Assembly (NCBI GenBank): GCA_013203665.1 | Contig: JABMPU010000183.1 | Span: 1-52,890, forward strand | Origin: Armatimonadota bacterium | Lineage (GTDB): Bacteria > Cloacimonadota > Cloacimonadia > Cloacimonadales > TCS61 | DNA: 52,890 nt | Direction: 5' to 3' | Part shown: piece by piece, positions 43,080-50,742 of the stretch | How positions within the stretch are numbered: position 1 is the first letter of the stretch | Layout: every line of letters begins with the position of its first letter | Notes under the pieces: model-generated | Databases searched by the model: none | Seen by the model: only the letters and a program-made list of their open reading frames with translations | Told to the model about the DNA's origin: nothing | Made by a program: the position numbers and the translations under genes

Positions 43080-44324
43080 ATGACATATTTTAGAAAAAAA
43101 ATCTATGCAACTGCTGGTTTTAACACAGTTTCACTGGGAACCGGTAGAAAAGAATTCCATCCCAAAAAACCCAGACCCGGAATTGAACATTACATAAAGG
43201 AAGCTGGTTTAGGTTCAATTAACCAGATTCAAAACCCGGAAAATATTGATGAGGGTGTAATCGGAAATTTTATGGCAGCACGATTCTGCAATCAGGGAAA
43301 TCTTGGTGGTTTTTTCCCAATGGTCCATCCCACATTCCAGTATAAACCCTGCATAAGAGTAGAAGGTGCATGTGACTCAGGTGGATTGGCTCTTGCTACA
43401 GCGATAAAAACAATTCTGGCTGATATGGCTGATGTGGTTATGTGCATTGGCGTTGAAGTACAGAATTCAGTAAAAGCAATTTACGGAGCAGACTATCTTG
43501 CTGGAGCTGACTGGTTTTCTGGCAATAGAAAAAAAGGTCATGTTTATTTCTTTCCTGATTTGTTTTCCCGCCGTGCAGGTGCTTGCTATGAGAAATTCGG
43601 TAATGAAAAAGTGAGAGAAGGTATGGCTCACTGGTATGTTAATGCCATTGAAAATGCCCGAAAAAATCCGGATGCTCAGGAATATCACAACAAAAATTCC
43701 GACCTTTTAGCAACTGGTATGACATCACCAAATCCGAAAGCTTTTTGTGAACACATTAATGTATTCGATTGCTCAAAAGTCTCTGATGGAGGCTCTGCTT
43801 TGATATTTGCATCTGAAGAAGGACTTAAAAAAATTGGCGTGGAATTAAAAGATGCTGTTGAAGTTATTTCTTATGCCCAGGTTCAGGATAATCTTACAAC
43901 TCCCCCACCCGACCTTACAAAACTTTCTACCTGTGCAGTTGCTGCTAAACGAGCTTATGATCGAGCAGAAATCAAATCTTCTGATTTGAGTGTGTTGGAT
44001 GTGCATGATTGCTTTACTATTGCAGGATTACTAGCAGTTGAAGCTGCTGGAGTAGCTGGTTATGGAGAAGGTGCAGATTTCATTACAGATGGAAATACAA
44101 AATCCGATGGAATTATTCCTACCAATACAACAGGTGGTCTGGTTGGTTATGGACATCCCACTGGAGCAAGTGGTGTTCGACAGGCTATAGATGTTGTGAA
44201 ACAATTATTAGGAAAAGCAGGTGACTGCCAGGTAAAAATAAGTCCTGATAAACCTTTTGGAATGATGTCCAGTATGGGCGGTAATGATAAGACAGTTGTG
44301 GCTATGATTTTCAGGAAGGAGTGA
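43080..44324 (+). CDS. Divergent SCP2-type thiolase
   Basis: A 414-residue thiolase-family protein. VEGACDSGGLAL carries the nucleophilic Cys, [12 protein letters not shown] the first His and GYGHPTGASGVRQ the second; it ends with SMGGNDKT. It is clearly different from the thiolase at 33269 and has a longer N-terminal part. With the preceding hydratase and dehydrogenase it fits the final cleavage of acetoacetyl-CoA or another 3-ketoacyl-CoA. GGAGA precedes the ATG, and its TGA overlaps the frame of the next gene. Confidence 0.85.
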   Translation: MTYFRKKIYATAGFNTVSLGTGRKEFHPKKPRPGIEHYIKEAGLGSINQIQNPENIDEGVIGNFMAARFCNQGNLGGFFPMVHPTFQYKPCIRVEGACDSGGLALATAIKTILADMADVVMCIGVEVQNSVKAIYGADYLAGADWFSGNRKKGHVYFFPDLFSRRAGACYEKFGNEKVREGMAHWYVNAIENARKNPDAQEYHNKNSDLLATGMTSPNPKAFCEHINVFDCSKVSDGGSALIFASEEGLKKIGVELKDAVEVISYAQVQDNLTTPPPDLTKLSTCAVAAKRAYDRAEIKSSDLSVLDVHDCFTIAGLLAVEAAGVAGYGEGADFITDGNTKSDGIIPTNTTGGLVGYGHPTGASGVRQAIDVVKQLLGKAGDCQVKISPDKPFGMMSSMGGNDKTVVAMIFRKE

Positions 44325-44329
44325 ATAAT

Positions 44330-44773
44330 TTGAAAATAGCATTAGCATCTGATCATGCCGGCTTTGAATTAAAGGAAAGCATAAAAGACTACATGACAGA
44401 ACATGAACTCATAGACTTTGGTACTCATTCAACTGAATCCATGGATTATCCAGACACCGGGTTCAAAGCAGCAGAAGCTATTGCCAAAGGTGAATGTGAA
44501 AGAGGAATTCTGATATGTGGCAGCGGACTTGGGATGAGTATTGTTGCGAACAAAGTAAAAGGAATCCGGGCAGCATTATGCAATTCAGTGGAACTTGCAC
44601 GTTTATCTCGTCAGCATAACGATGCAAATATCCTTGTTCTTCAGGGACGGTTTATTTCCCATAGCTTGGCAAAAGAGATCATTAAAGTCTGGTTTTCCAC
44701 AGAATTTGATGGAGGAAGGCATCAGAGACGAATAGATAAAATATCAAGATATGAAAAAGGAGATGACAAATGA
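44330..44773 (+). CDS. rpiB: Ribose-5-phosphate isomerase B
   Basis: A 147-residue RpiB that interconverts ribulose 5-phosphate and ribose 5-phosphate. The frame is open from GTG 44321, but TTG 44330 is the better start. The protein then begins [11 protein letters not shown] as usual, and AAGGAG at about 44316 has proper spacing. Motifs [33 protein letters not shown] (active-site Cys) and [11 protein letters not shown] are intact. Its last codon overlaps glyA (ATGA), a common rpiB-glyA order. Confidence 0.92.
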   Translation: MKIALASDHAGFELKESIKDYMTEHELIDFGTHSTESMDYPDTGFKAAEAIAKGECERGILICGSGLGMSIVANKVKGIRAALCNSVELARLSRQHNDANILVLQGRFISHSLAKEIIKVWFSTEFDGGRHQRRIDKISRYEKGDDK

Positions 44774-46065
44774 AATTCATAAAAAAGCAAGATCCCGAAT
44801 TATATGCAGCAATGCACAGTGAATTGAAACGTCAATCTGAAAATCTGGAACTGATAGCTTCGGAAAATTTTGTTTCCAGAGCTGTATTGGAAGCAGCCGG
44901 TTCTGTTTTAACCAACAAATATGCAGAAGGCTATCCATATCGCTGGAGCAAAAAAACAGGTAAAATAAATTACAAACTTTATGGTCGTTATTACGGTGGT
45001 TGCGAGTATATCGACGAAGTAGAAAAACTGGCAATCGAAAGAGCAAAAGAAATATTCGGGGCTGAACATACCAATGTCCAACCGCATTCCGGCTCTCAAG
45101 CAAATATGGCTGCTTATTTTGCCATTATCAAACCGGGCGATACTATTCTCAGCTTGGAACTTTCGCATGGCGGACACCTTACTCACGGACATCCTCTCAG
45201 TTTCTCCGGTTCCTTATTTAATATCGTTCCTTACGGAGTTAACAAGGAAACCGAGCAATTCGATTATGATGAAATCCGAAAAATCGCTTTGGAAGTGAAA
45301 CCACAAATGATCCTTACCGGAGCAAGTGCATATCCAAGAAAAATTAATTTTGCTGAATTCAGAGAAATTGCCGATGAAGTGAACGCAAAATTCGTTGTAG
45401 ATATGGCACACATTGCCGGATTAATTGCAGCAGGATTGCATCAATCTCCTATTCCTTACGCAGATATCGTTACAACTACAACCCACAAAACATTGCGTGG
45501 TCCGCGGGGTGGTATGATTCTGTGCAAAGAAGAATATGCCAAAGCTGTTGATCGCTGGGTATTTCCCGGTACGCAGGGTGGCCCTTTGATGCATATCATC
45601 GCAGCTAAAGCTGCTGCTTTCAAAGAAACTCTAACTTCAGAATTCAAAAATTATCAAAAACAGATTATTAAAAATGCGGAAACTTTAGCAAACTCACTTT
45701 CTGAAAAAGGATTCAATATTGTTTCAGGAGGAACAGATACACACCTGATGTTGATAAATCTGGGTACTGAAGAAGAAGGAGGTCCTTCCGGTAAGAAAAT
45801 GGAAGGATGCCTGGATAAAGCCGGCATTACCGCCAATAAAAACACAGTTCCTTTTGATACACGTAAGCCGTTCGTTGCTTCCGGTATTCGTCTGGGAACT
45901 CCGGCAGTTACCACTCGTGGAATGAAAGAAGAGCAAATGAAACAGGTCGCAGAGTTTATTTATCAGGTTTATCATAATTATCAGGATGAAGAAAAATTAG
46001 CAGAAATAAAAATTGAAGTAAGAGAATTCTGTGAGAAATTTCCTCTTTATGCAGATCTGCTTTAA
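44770..46065 (+). CDS. glyA: Serine hydroxymethyltransferase
   Basis: A 431-residue PLP enzyme that converts serine and tetrahydrofolate to glycine and methylene-tetrahydrofolate. [40 protein letters not shown] and [14 protein letters not shown] with the PLP lysine Lys240 are all present. It contains a short insert after [11 protein letters not shown] ([18 protein letters not shown]) relative to the E. coli type. It shares four bases with rpiB and ends 15 bases before a strong terminator. Confidence 0.95.
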   Translation: MKFIKKQDPELYAAMHSELKRQSENLELIASENFVSRAVLEAAGSVLTNKYAEGYPYRWSKKTGKINYKLYGRYYGGCEYIDEVEKLAIERAKEIFGAEHTNVQPHSGSQANMAAYFAIIKPGDTILSLELSHGGHLTHGHPLSFSGSLFNIVPYGVNKETEQFDYDEIRKIALEVKPQMILTGASAYPRKINFAEFREIADEVNAKFVVDMAHIAGLIAAGLHQSPIPYADIVTTTTHKTLRGPRGGMILCKEEYAKAVDRWVFPGTQGGPLMHIIAAKAAAFKETLTSEFKNYQKQIIKNAETLANSLSEKGFNIVSGGTDTHLMLINLGTEEEGGPSGKKMEGCLDKAGITANKNTVPFDTRKPFVASGIRLGTPAVTTRGMKEEQMKQVAEFIYQVYHNYQDEEKLAEIKIEVREFCEKFPLYADLL

Positions 46066-46080
46066 AAATTCGAATATACG

Positions 46081-46111
46081 AAAAAGTCTGCCTTCAGAGC
46101 AGACTTTTTTT
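46081..46111 (+). terminator. Rho-independent terminator after glyA
   Basis: AAAAAGTCTGC (46081-46091) pairs with GCAGACTTTTTTT (46099-46111) around a 7-base loop, with its own T-run. It is the cleanest terminator in the window and closes the rpiB-glyA unit. Confidence 0.93.
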
Positions 46112-46255
46112 GTTTATTACAAAAACAAAATAGGTAAAAAAATATAAATTTATTGACATAAAAAATAAAACCAAACATTTTACACACGTAAGTTATTTAA
46201 AATCTTGGAATTAAATTGATTCTCAGAAATTATTAAAAAGTTTAAAGGTTTTCAA

Positions 46256-47257
46256 ATGAATATTGAGTTTCATTATTACATTACAAAATACCTGGCTATT
46301 AAGGCGGGATTTGATAAAGATGAATCAGAAATCATTGCTTATTCCTCACAGTTGGTAGATGATAATTCATTCCAGTTTTCGATTGAAACTCCGGAAGGAA
46401 TAGCTTATGAAAATTATATAAGCCAGACCAAAAATATCACAAAACCTTTAAAAAAACTACTGAGAATTTATCTTCTCTTCCATTTCCTGCCTGGAAATCC
46501 AACCAGTTCTAAAGTCAGACGACTCGATGGAAAAATGCATCTTCTTATGACCAGCCCGGCAAGCAGCTATTCTCAGGAAATATTTTTTGAATCTACCAAA
46601 AATGACAATCTTTTTTCATTGGGAATTGCTTCTCATATGCTTGCTGATACTTTTTCCCATCAGAATTTTGTGGGAACATTTGATGAAATTAATGCCTTAA
46701 ATGGAGTTTGGGAAACTCTGATACCAAATATTGGTCATGCAGATGCAGGTTACAAACCGGACATTCCGAATCTCATCTGGTTTGATCCGAGACTGATTGA
46801 GGAAAATCAGACAATAAATAATAAAGAAAGAGTGCTTTTTGCTGCGAAAAAATTGTATTCAAATTATCTTTTCTTAACTTCTTTCCCGAATAATTGGTCT
46901 GAAGTTAAACAAAACATTTCCAATATAATCGGAGATTCCATTACAGAAACACAACTTCCTTTGGCAAAGAAACAGCAAAATGAGAGAATCGAAAAATTCA
47001 AATCTCTTTTCAACGAATTAGAAACTGAAGCTGTATATGATAAGTATTCCTGGTTTTCAAAAGCAGTTAAACAAAAAATAAAATTACTCGATGATAAAAA
47101 ATTTATTTTGGATCCTGTTAAAGATAAATTTTCATTCAAAGAAGACTATGAAAAATCCGATTGGTATAATTTCCAGGAAGCAGTGAAAATATATCAAAAA
47201 TCAACTACTTCAAAACTGGCTCCTCTCCTTGCTCAAATTGAAATCAGAGAATGGTAA
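46256..47257 (+). CDS. DUF6765-like protein, zinc-phospholipase-C-like helical fold
   Basis: A 333-residue protein of unknown function. The opening EFHYYITKYLAIKAGF, the central ASHMLADTFSHQNFVG and IGHADAGYKPD resemble the DUF6765 family, whose histidine and aspartate residues recall zinc-dependent phospholipase C. No signal peptide is seen. It stands alone between glyA and the secreted endonuclease-like gene. The start is the ATG at 46256 with only a weak AAAGG site. Confidence 0.65.
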   Translation: MNIEFHYYITKYLAIKAGFDKDESEIIAYSSQLVDDNSFQFSIETPEGIAYENYISQTKNITKPLKKLLRIYLLFHFLPGNPTSSKVRRLDGKMHLLMTSPASSYSQEIFFESTKNDNLFSLGIASHMLADTFSHQNFVGTFDEINALNGVWETLIPNIGHADAGYKPDIPNLIWFDPRLIEENQTINNKERVLFAAKKLYSNYLFLTSFPNNWSEVKQNISNIIGDSITETQLPLAKKQQNERIEKFKSLFNELETEAVYDKYSWFSKAVKQKIKLLDDKKFILDPVKDKFSFKEDYEKSDWYNFQEAVKIYQKSTTSKLAPLLAQIEIREW

Positions 47258-47310
47258 TCAGTTCTTGATAGAGTAATTTTAAAATTCAATTTTTGGACTA
47301 AACAAACATT

Positions 47311-48549
47311 ATGAAAAAAATTATTATCTTTTTATTATTCATCATTTTATTTTCCAGTTTGATTTCAGATACAAACTTCAGAGTTATGACTTATAATTCT
47401 CTGATGTTTTCTGTATACAGCGGTCAGAGCCGTTTCTCCGATTTCGAAACTGTTTTTAATGAAGCAAATCCTGATATTGTGATTATGCAGGAAATCGAAG
47501 ATGAACCGGGGTCAGATTTGATGCTGGACATCCTCAATTCAGATGGAATCGAATTTGCCAGAGCAGAATTTGTTGATGATGGTGATTTGAATAATATGCT
47601 CTATTATAAAACTTCAAAAGCAACCTTGATTTCTCAGGATGTTGTTAATTCCTATCCTCGTGATATTTCCGAATATGTTCTTGAAATCAATGGCAATCAA
47701 ATTCGAATTTACAGTTGTCATTTAAAATCCTCTCAAGGATATGAACAGCAAAGACTTGCAGCAGTTACCATACTAAGGAATCATCTCAACCAGTTTGAAC
47801 AAGGAACAGAATTCATCATCGCAGGTGATATGAATTTTTATACCAGCTCAGAACCAGCATATCAAAAATTTATTGCAGATGAAACCAATAATACCGGACG
47901 AGCAAAAGACTGGTCGGATCTGGTTGGCAACTGGCATAATAATGCGGATTTCTGTGAAGCACACACTCAATCTTCACGAACTAACCAATTCGGAGGGGGA
48001 GTTGGAGGTGGCTTAGATGATCGTTTCGATTTCATTTTTACTTATTATGAAATCAATAATAATGCGGAAATCGAATTTATCGAAGGCTCGTTAGTATCAG
48101 TTGGAAATGATGGCAATCACCTTAATCAATCCATAAACTACGGTACAAATTCTGCAGTGTCTCCGGAAGTTGCTGATGCTCTTTATTATGCATCAGATCA
48201 TCTTCCTGTTTATGCAGATTTTATCAGTTTAAGTTCTACAAATACAGACTCTCAGACAATCTCAGCCAGCAATCTCATTTTACAAAACTTCCCAAATCCA
48301 TTTAATCCGGCAACCACGATTTATTTTGAAACCACGGATTTACACGAAAATTCACGAATTGAGATATATAATATCAAGGGACAAATAATTAGGACATTAC
48401 TTCCATTCCCAAACTGGAGTTTGGGAACGAGCAGTGCTGTTTGGGATGGAAGAGATGAAAATAACAAATCAGTCACTTCCGGAATTTATGTTATCAAATT
48501 AAAAGTTGGAAAATTAATTTATTCCAAAAAGATAGTTTTAATAAAATAA
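47311..48549 (+). CDS. Secreted endonuclease/exonuclease/phosphatase-family protein with sorting domain
   Basis: A 412-residue exported protein with signal peptide MKKIIIFLLFIILFSSLIS. The EEP fold motifs are complete: FRVMTYNSLMF, DIVIMQEIED (metal Glu), YSCHLKSSQG, IIAGDMNFY (Asp, Asn), DDRFDFIFT and YASDHLPVYADF (catalytic Asp-His). It could be an extracellular nuclease or phosphodiesterase. From about residue 325 comes the sorting domain, NFPNPFNPATTIYF to KKIVLIK. That domain contains a palindromic DNA element at 48406-48427 that encodes LPFPNWSLG. Confidence 0.87.
   Translation: MKKIIIFLLFIILFSSLISDTNFRVMTYNSLMFSVYSGQSRFSDFETVFNEANPDIVIMQEIEDEPGSDLMLDILNSDGIEFARAEFVDDGDLNNMLYYKTSKATLISQDVVNSYPRDISEYVLEINGNQIRIYSCHLKSSQGYEQQRLAAVTILRNHLNQFEQGTEFIIAGDMNFYTSSEPAYQKFIADETNNTGRAKDWSDLVGNWHNNADFCEAHTQSSRTNQFGGGVGGGLDDRFDFIFTYYEINNNAEIEFIEGSLVSVGNDGNHLNQSINYGTNSAVSPEVADALYYASDHLPVYADFISLSSTNTDSQTISASNLILQNFPNPFNPATTIYFETTDLHENSRIEIYNIKGQIIRTLLPFPNWSLGTSSAVWDGRDENNKSVTSGIYVIKLKVGKLIYSKKIVLIK
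48406..48427. repeat. Perfect palindrome inside the sorting-domain coding region
   Basis: TTCCCAAACT-GG-AGTTTGGGAA is a perfect 10-bp inverted repeat in frame within the gene. It encodes FPNWSLG where sibling sorting domains have no matching residues. It is related in core sequence to the hairpin at 10104-10120. Confidence 0.55.
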
Positions 48550-48631
48550 AAAAATACTTGAACTGAATTCCCTTCACCTGCCAGTAAGGAGGAATGAGTG
48601 TATCTGGGTGTTCCGTTGACTAACTGGTGTG

Positions 48632-48746
48632 GTTGAAAATTTCTTCAGCTCTTTTTTTTTGTTCCAAAATCGAAAAAGATTTGACATTATATTCATATTT
48701 TCAGAAAATCATTTCAGAGAATTAACAAAAAAAATGGAGGAAAAAA
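48632..48746 (+). promoter_or_regulatory. Promoter region of the first lamin-tail gene (duplicated upstream block)
   Basis: A T-tract (48651-48660) is followed by TTGACATTATATTCATATTT from 48681 and a GGAGG site before the ATG at 48747. The same block, with the T-tract, a CGAAAAAGA word and TTGACATTATATT, recurs at 50631-50742. The promoter was thus duplicated with the gene. No perfect -10 box is apparent. Confidence 0.5.
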
Positions 48747-50468
48747 ATGAAACAAATTAATGTGGTATTTATTTTATTTTCATTAGCAATTTCATTATCA
48801 GCACAGAATATCTGGCTGAATGAATTGCATTATGACAATGTAAGTACTGATGAAGGTGAATTTGTTGAAGTAGTTCTGGAAGAGATCCCGGGAAATGAAT
48901 TATCCGATTATACTGTAACTTTTTACAATGGTAACAATGGTTTAGAATACGATTCTAAAACTTTAGATCAATTTACGGTTGGCACGGGTGTTGATGAATT
49001 CCTGATTCTTTATTATTATAAAGAAGGTATCCAAAATGGAGCTCCGGACGGTATTGCTATCGACTATCAGGGTACTCTTATCCCCGGTCAATTCCTGAGT
49101 TATGAAGGTACTTTTGAAGCATTGGATGGACCAGCAAATGGTGTTATTTCTATTGATATCGGTGTTTCTGAAAGTAGCTCTACTTTAATTGGAGAGTCAC
49201 TTCAACTTCTGGGTAATGGTTCCATCTATACTGATTTTATCTGGCAGCCACCAGCTACTGAAACTCCCGGAAACCTGAATAATGGTCAGACGATTGGCGG
49301 TACTCCACAACCGACAATTATTGTATCCAGTCCTAATGGTGGAGAACAGTGGGAACAAGGTTCAACTCACAACATATCTTGGATTTCAATGAATTTTACA
49401 GATAATGTAAAAATTGAATTGGAAATGGTTTACGAAAGAACCAGGGAGGTTCTGGTTGCTTCCACCGAAAATGATGGTTCCTGGGAATGGAATATCCCGA
49501 TCGATCAATTAATCAGTGACTGGTATGTTATCATCATTTCTGACGCAATCGATGGTGACCCGATGGATCAAAGTGATGATACATTTTCGATCATAGAGCC
49601 GATTCCAGTAAATCCTTACACTATCTATGAAATTCAATATTCTACAACCGGACCTTCTCCACACGAAGGTGAACTCGTAGAAACTACAGGTGTTGTTACC
49701 GCCATTTTTGAATATTATTTCTTCATTCAGGATGGAACGGGAGCCTGGAATGGAATTACGATCTATCCCCTGCAAACAGTCGAAATTGGTGATGAAATCA
49801 CAATTTCCGGTACGGTTTTAGAATATAACGAGAAAACAGAAATAACAGACATTATTAATATGACCATTCTTGGAACAGCAGCTCTTCCTGCTCCTGTTAT
49901 TATCTCTACATCTGCTCTTGCTACTTCCGAAGAATACGAAAGCGTTCTCGTGCAAGTTCAAGATGTAACCGTTACTAATGAAGACCTTGGTTATGGAGAA
50001 TGGGAGATCGATGATGAATCCGGTCCCTGTCGCGTTGGACATCTGGGAACCTATACTTATGTTCCAGTTTTAGACGACTTTATCTATTCTATTACCGGAG
50101 TTGTTGATTACTCATATGGAAGTTTCAAACTCGAACCGAGAGATGATGATGATTTTGTTTTTGAGAGTGCAGTCGACGATCCAATCTGTTCTTCAGTTCA
50201 ACTATTGGGAAATTATCCCAATCCGTTCAATCCCTCTACAACCATCTCTTTCACCACGGAGCACACAGTGAGCACGGAGTTGGTGATCTATAATTTGAAA
50301 GGACAGAAAATTAAGAAATTAGAAATTAGAAATTTGAAATTAGGAATTAATGAGGTTATCTGGAACGGTACCGACTCAAAGGATCAACCCGTCTCCTCAG
50401 GAATTTATTTATATAAACTTAAAGCGGGAGATATTGAAAATTCCAAGAAAATGATCCTCCTGAAATGA
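48747..50468 (+). CDS. Secreted lamin-tail-domain protein with OB-fold and C-terminal sorting domain
   Basis: A 573-residue exported protein. Signal peptide MKQINVVFILFSLAISLSAQ is followed by a lamin-tail-like domain (IWLNELHYDNVSTDEGEFVE, about 20-175). Then comes a Kre9/Knh-like beta-sandwich (SSPNGGEQWEQGSTHNISW, about 190-290) and an OB-fold-like segment (about 300-470: GVVTAIFEYYFFIQDGTGAWNG, IGDEITISGTV), as in extracellular nuclease-associated domains. The sorting domain NYPNPFNPSTTISF to KKMILLK closes it. No catalytic residues are seen. Within the sorting domain, TTEHTVSTEL and KKLEIRNLKLGINE are encoded by repetitive DNA words (CACGGAGCACACAG and AAATTAGAAATTAG types). A near-copy follows at 50743. 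Confidence 0.82.
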   Translation: MKQINVVFILFSLAISLSAQNIWLNELHYDNVSTDEGEFVEVVLEEIPGNELSDYTVTFYNGNNGLEYDSKTLDQFTVGTGVDEFLILYYYKEGIQNGAPDGIAIDYQGTLIPGQFLSYEGTFEALDGPANGVISIDIGVSESSSTLIGESLQLLGNGSIYTDFIWQPPATETPGNLNNGQTIGGTPQPTIIVSSPNGGEQWEQGSTHNISWISMNFTDNVKIELEMVYERTREVLVASTENDGSWEWNIPIDQLISDWYVIIISDAIDGDPMDQSDDTFSIIEPIPVNPYTIYEIQYSTTGPSPHEGELVETTGVVTAIFEYYFFIQDGTGAWNGITIYPLQTVEIGDEITISGTVLEYNEKTEITDIINMTILGTAALPAPVIISTSALATSEEYESVLVQVQDVTVTNEDLGYGEWEIDDESGPCRVGHLGTYTYVPVLDDFIYSITGVVDYSYGSFKLEPRDDDDFVFESAVDDPICSSVQLLGNYPNPFNPSTTISFTTEHTVSTELVIYNLKGQKIKKLEIRNLKLGINEVIWNGTDSKDQPVSSGIYLYKLKAGDIENSKKMILLK

Positions 50469-50470
50469 CC

Positions 50471-50496
50471 TTGCGAATGGTTCTATACCTTCGCAA
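50471..50496 (+). terminator. Hairpin after the first lamin-tail gene
   Basis: TTGCGAA (50471-50477) and TTCGCAA (50490-50496) form a 7-bp stem, extendable by GG/CC, directly after the stop codon. No long T-run follows, so this is a weak terminator or mRNA-end structure. Confidence 0.4.
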
Positions 50497-50541
50497 TCGT
50501 TTCATGATACTGGTTCGGAGTTGTAGTCTGAACAAAACATT

Positions 50542-50575
50542 CAGGTTCAATCCGGCAGCTTCCGGATTGAACCTG
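50542..50575. repeat. Perfect 14-bp hairpin in the gap between duplicated genes
   Basis: CAGGTTCAATCCGG (50542-50555) and CCGGATTGAACCTG (50562-50575) are exact reverse complements around a 6-base loop. There is no T-run behind it. It has no counterpart upstream of the first copy, so it was not part of the duplicated block. Confidence 0.6.
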
Positions 50576-50630
50576 CAATAGAATTTAGGAAGATGTAAAA
50601 CCAGGTTATTTTTTTAGCATTTCTTCATAG

Positions 50631-50742
50631 TTGAAAAATTTTCTTCAGCCTTTTTTTGTTTCAAACTCGAAAAAGAATTGACATTATATTTACGTTTTCA
50701 GGAAATCATTCCAAAAAATGTAAAAGAATTAGGAGGAAAAAA
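50631..50742 (+). promoter_or_regulatory. Duplicated promoter region of the second lamin-tail gene
   Basis: Copy of the block at 48632-48746, with the same T-tract, CGAAAAAGA word and TTGACATTATATT (from 50688). AGGAGG precedes the ATG at 50743. Confidence 0.5.
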
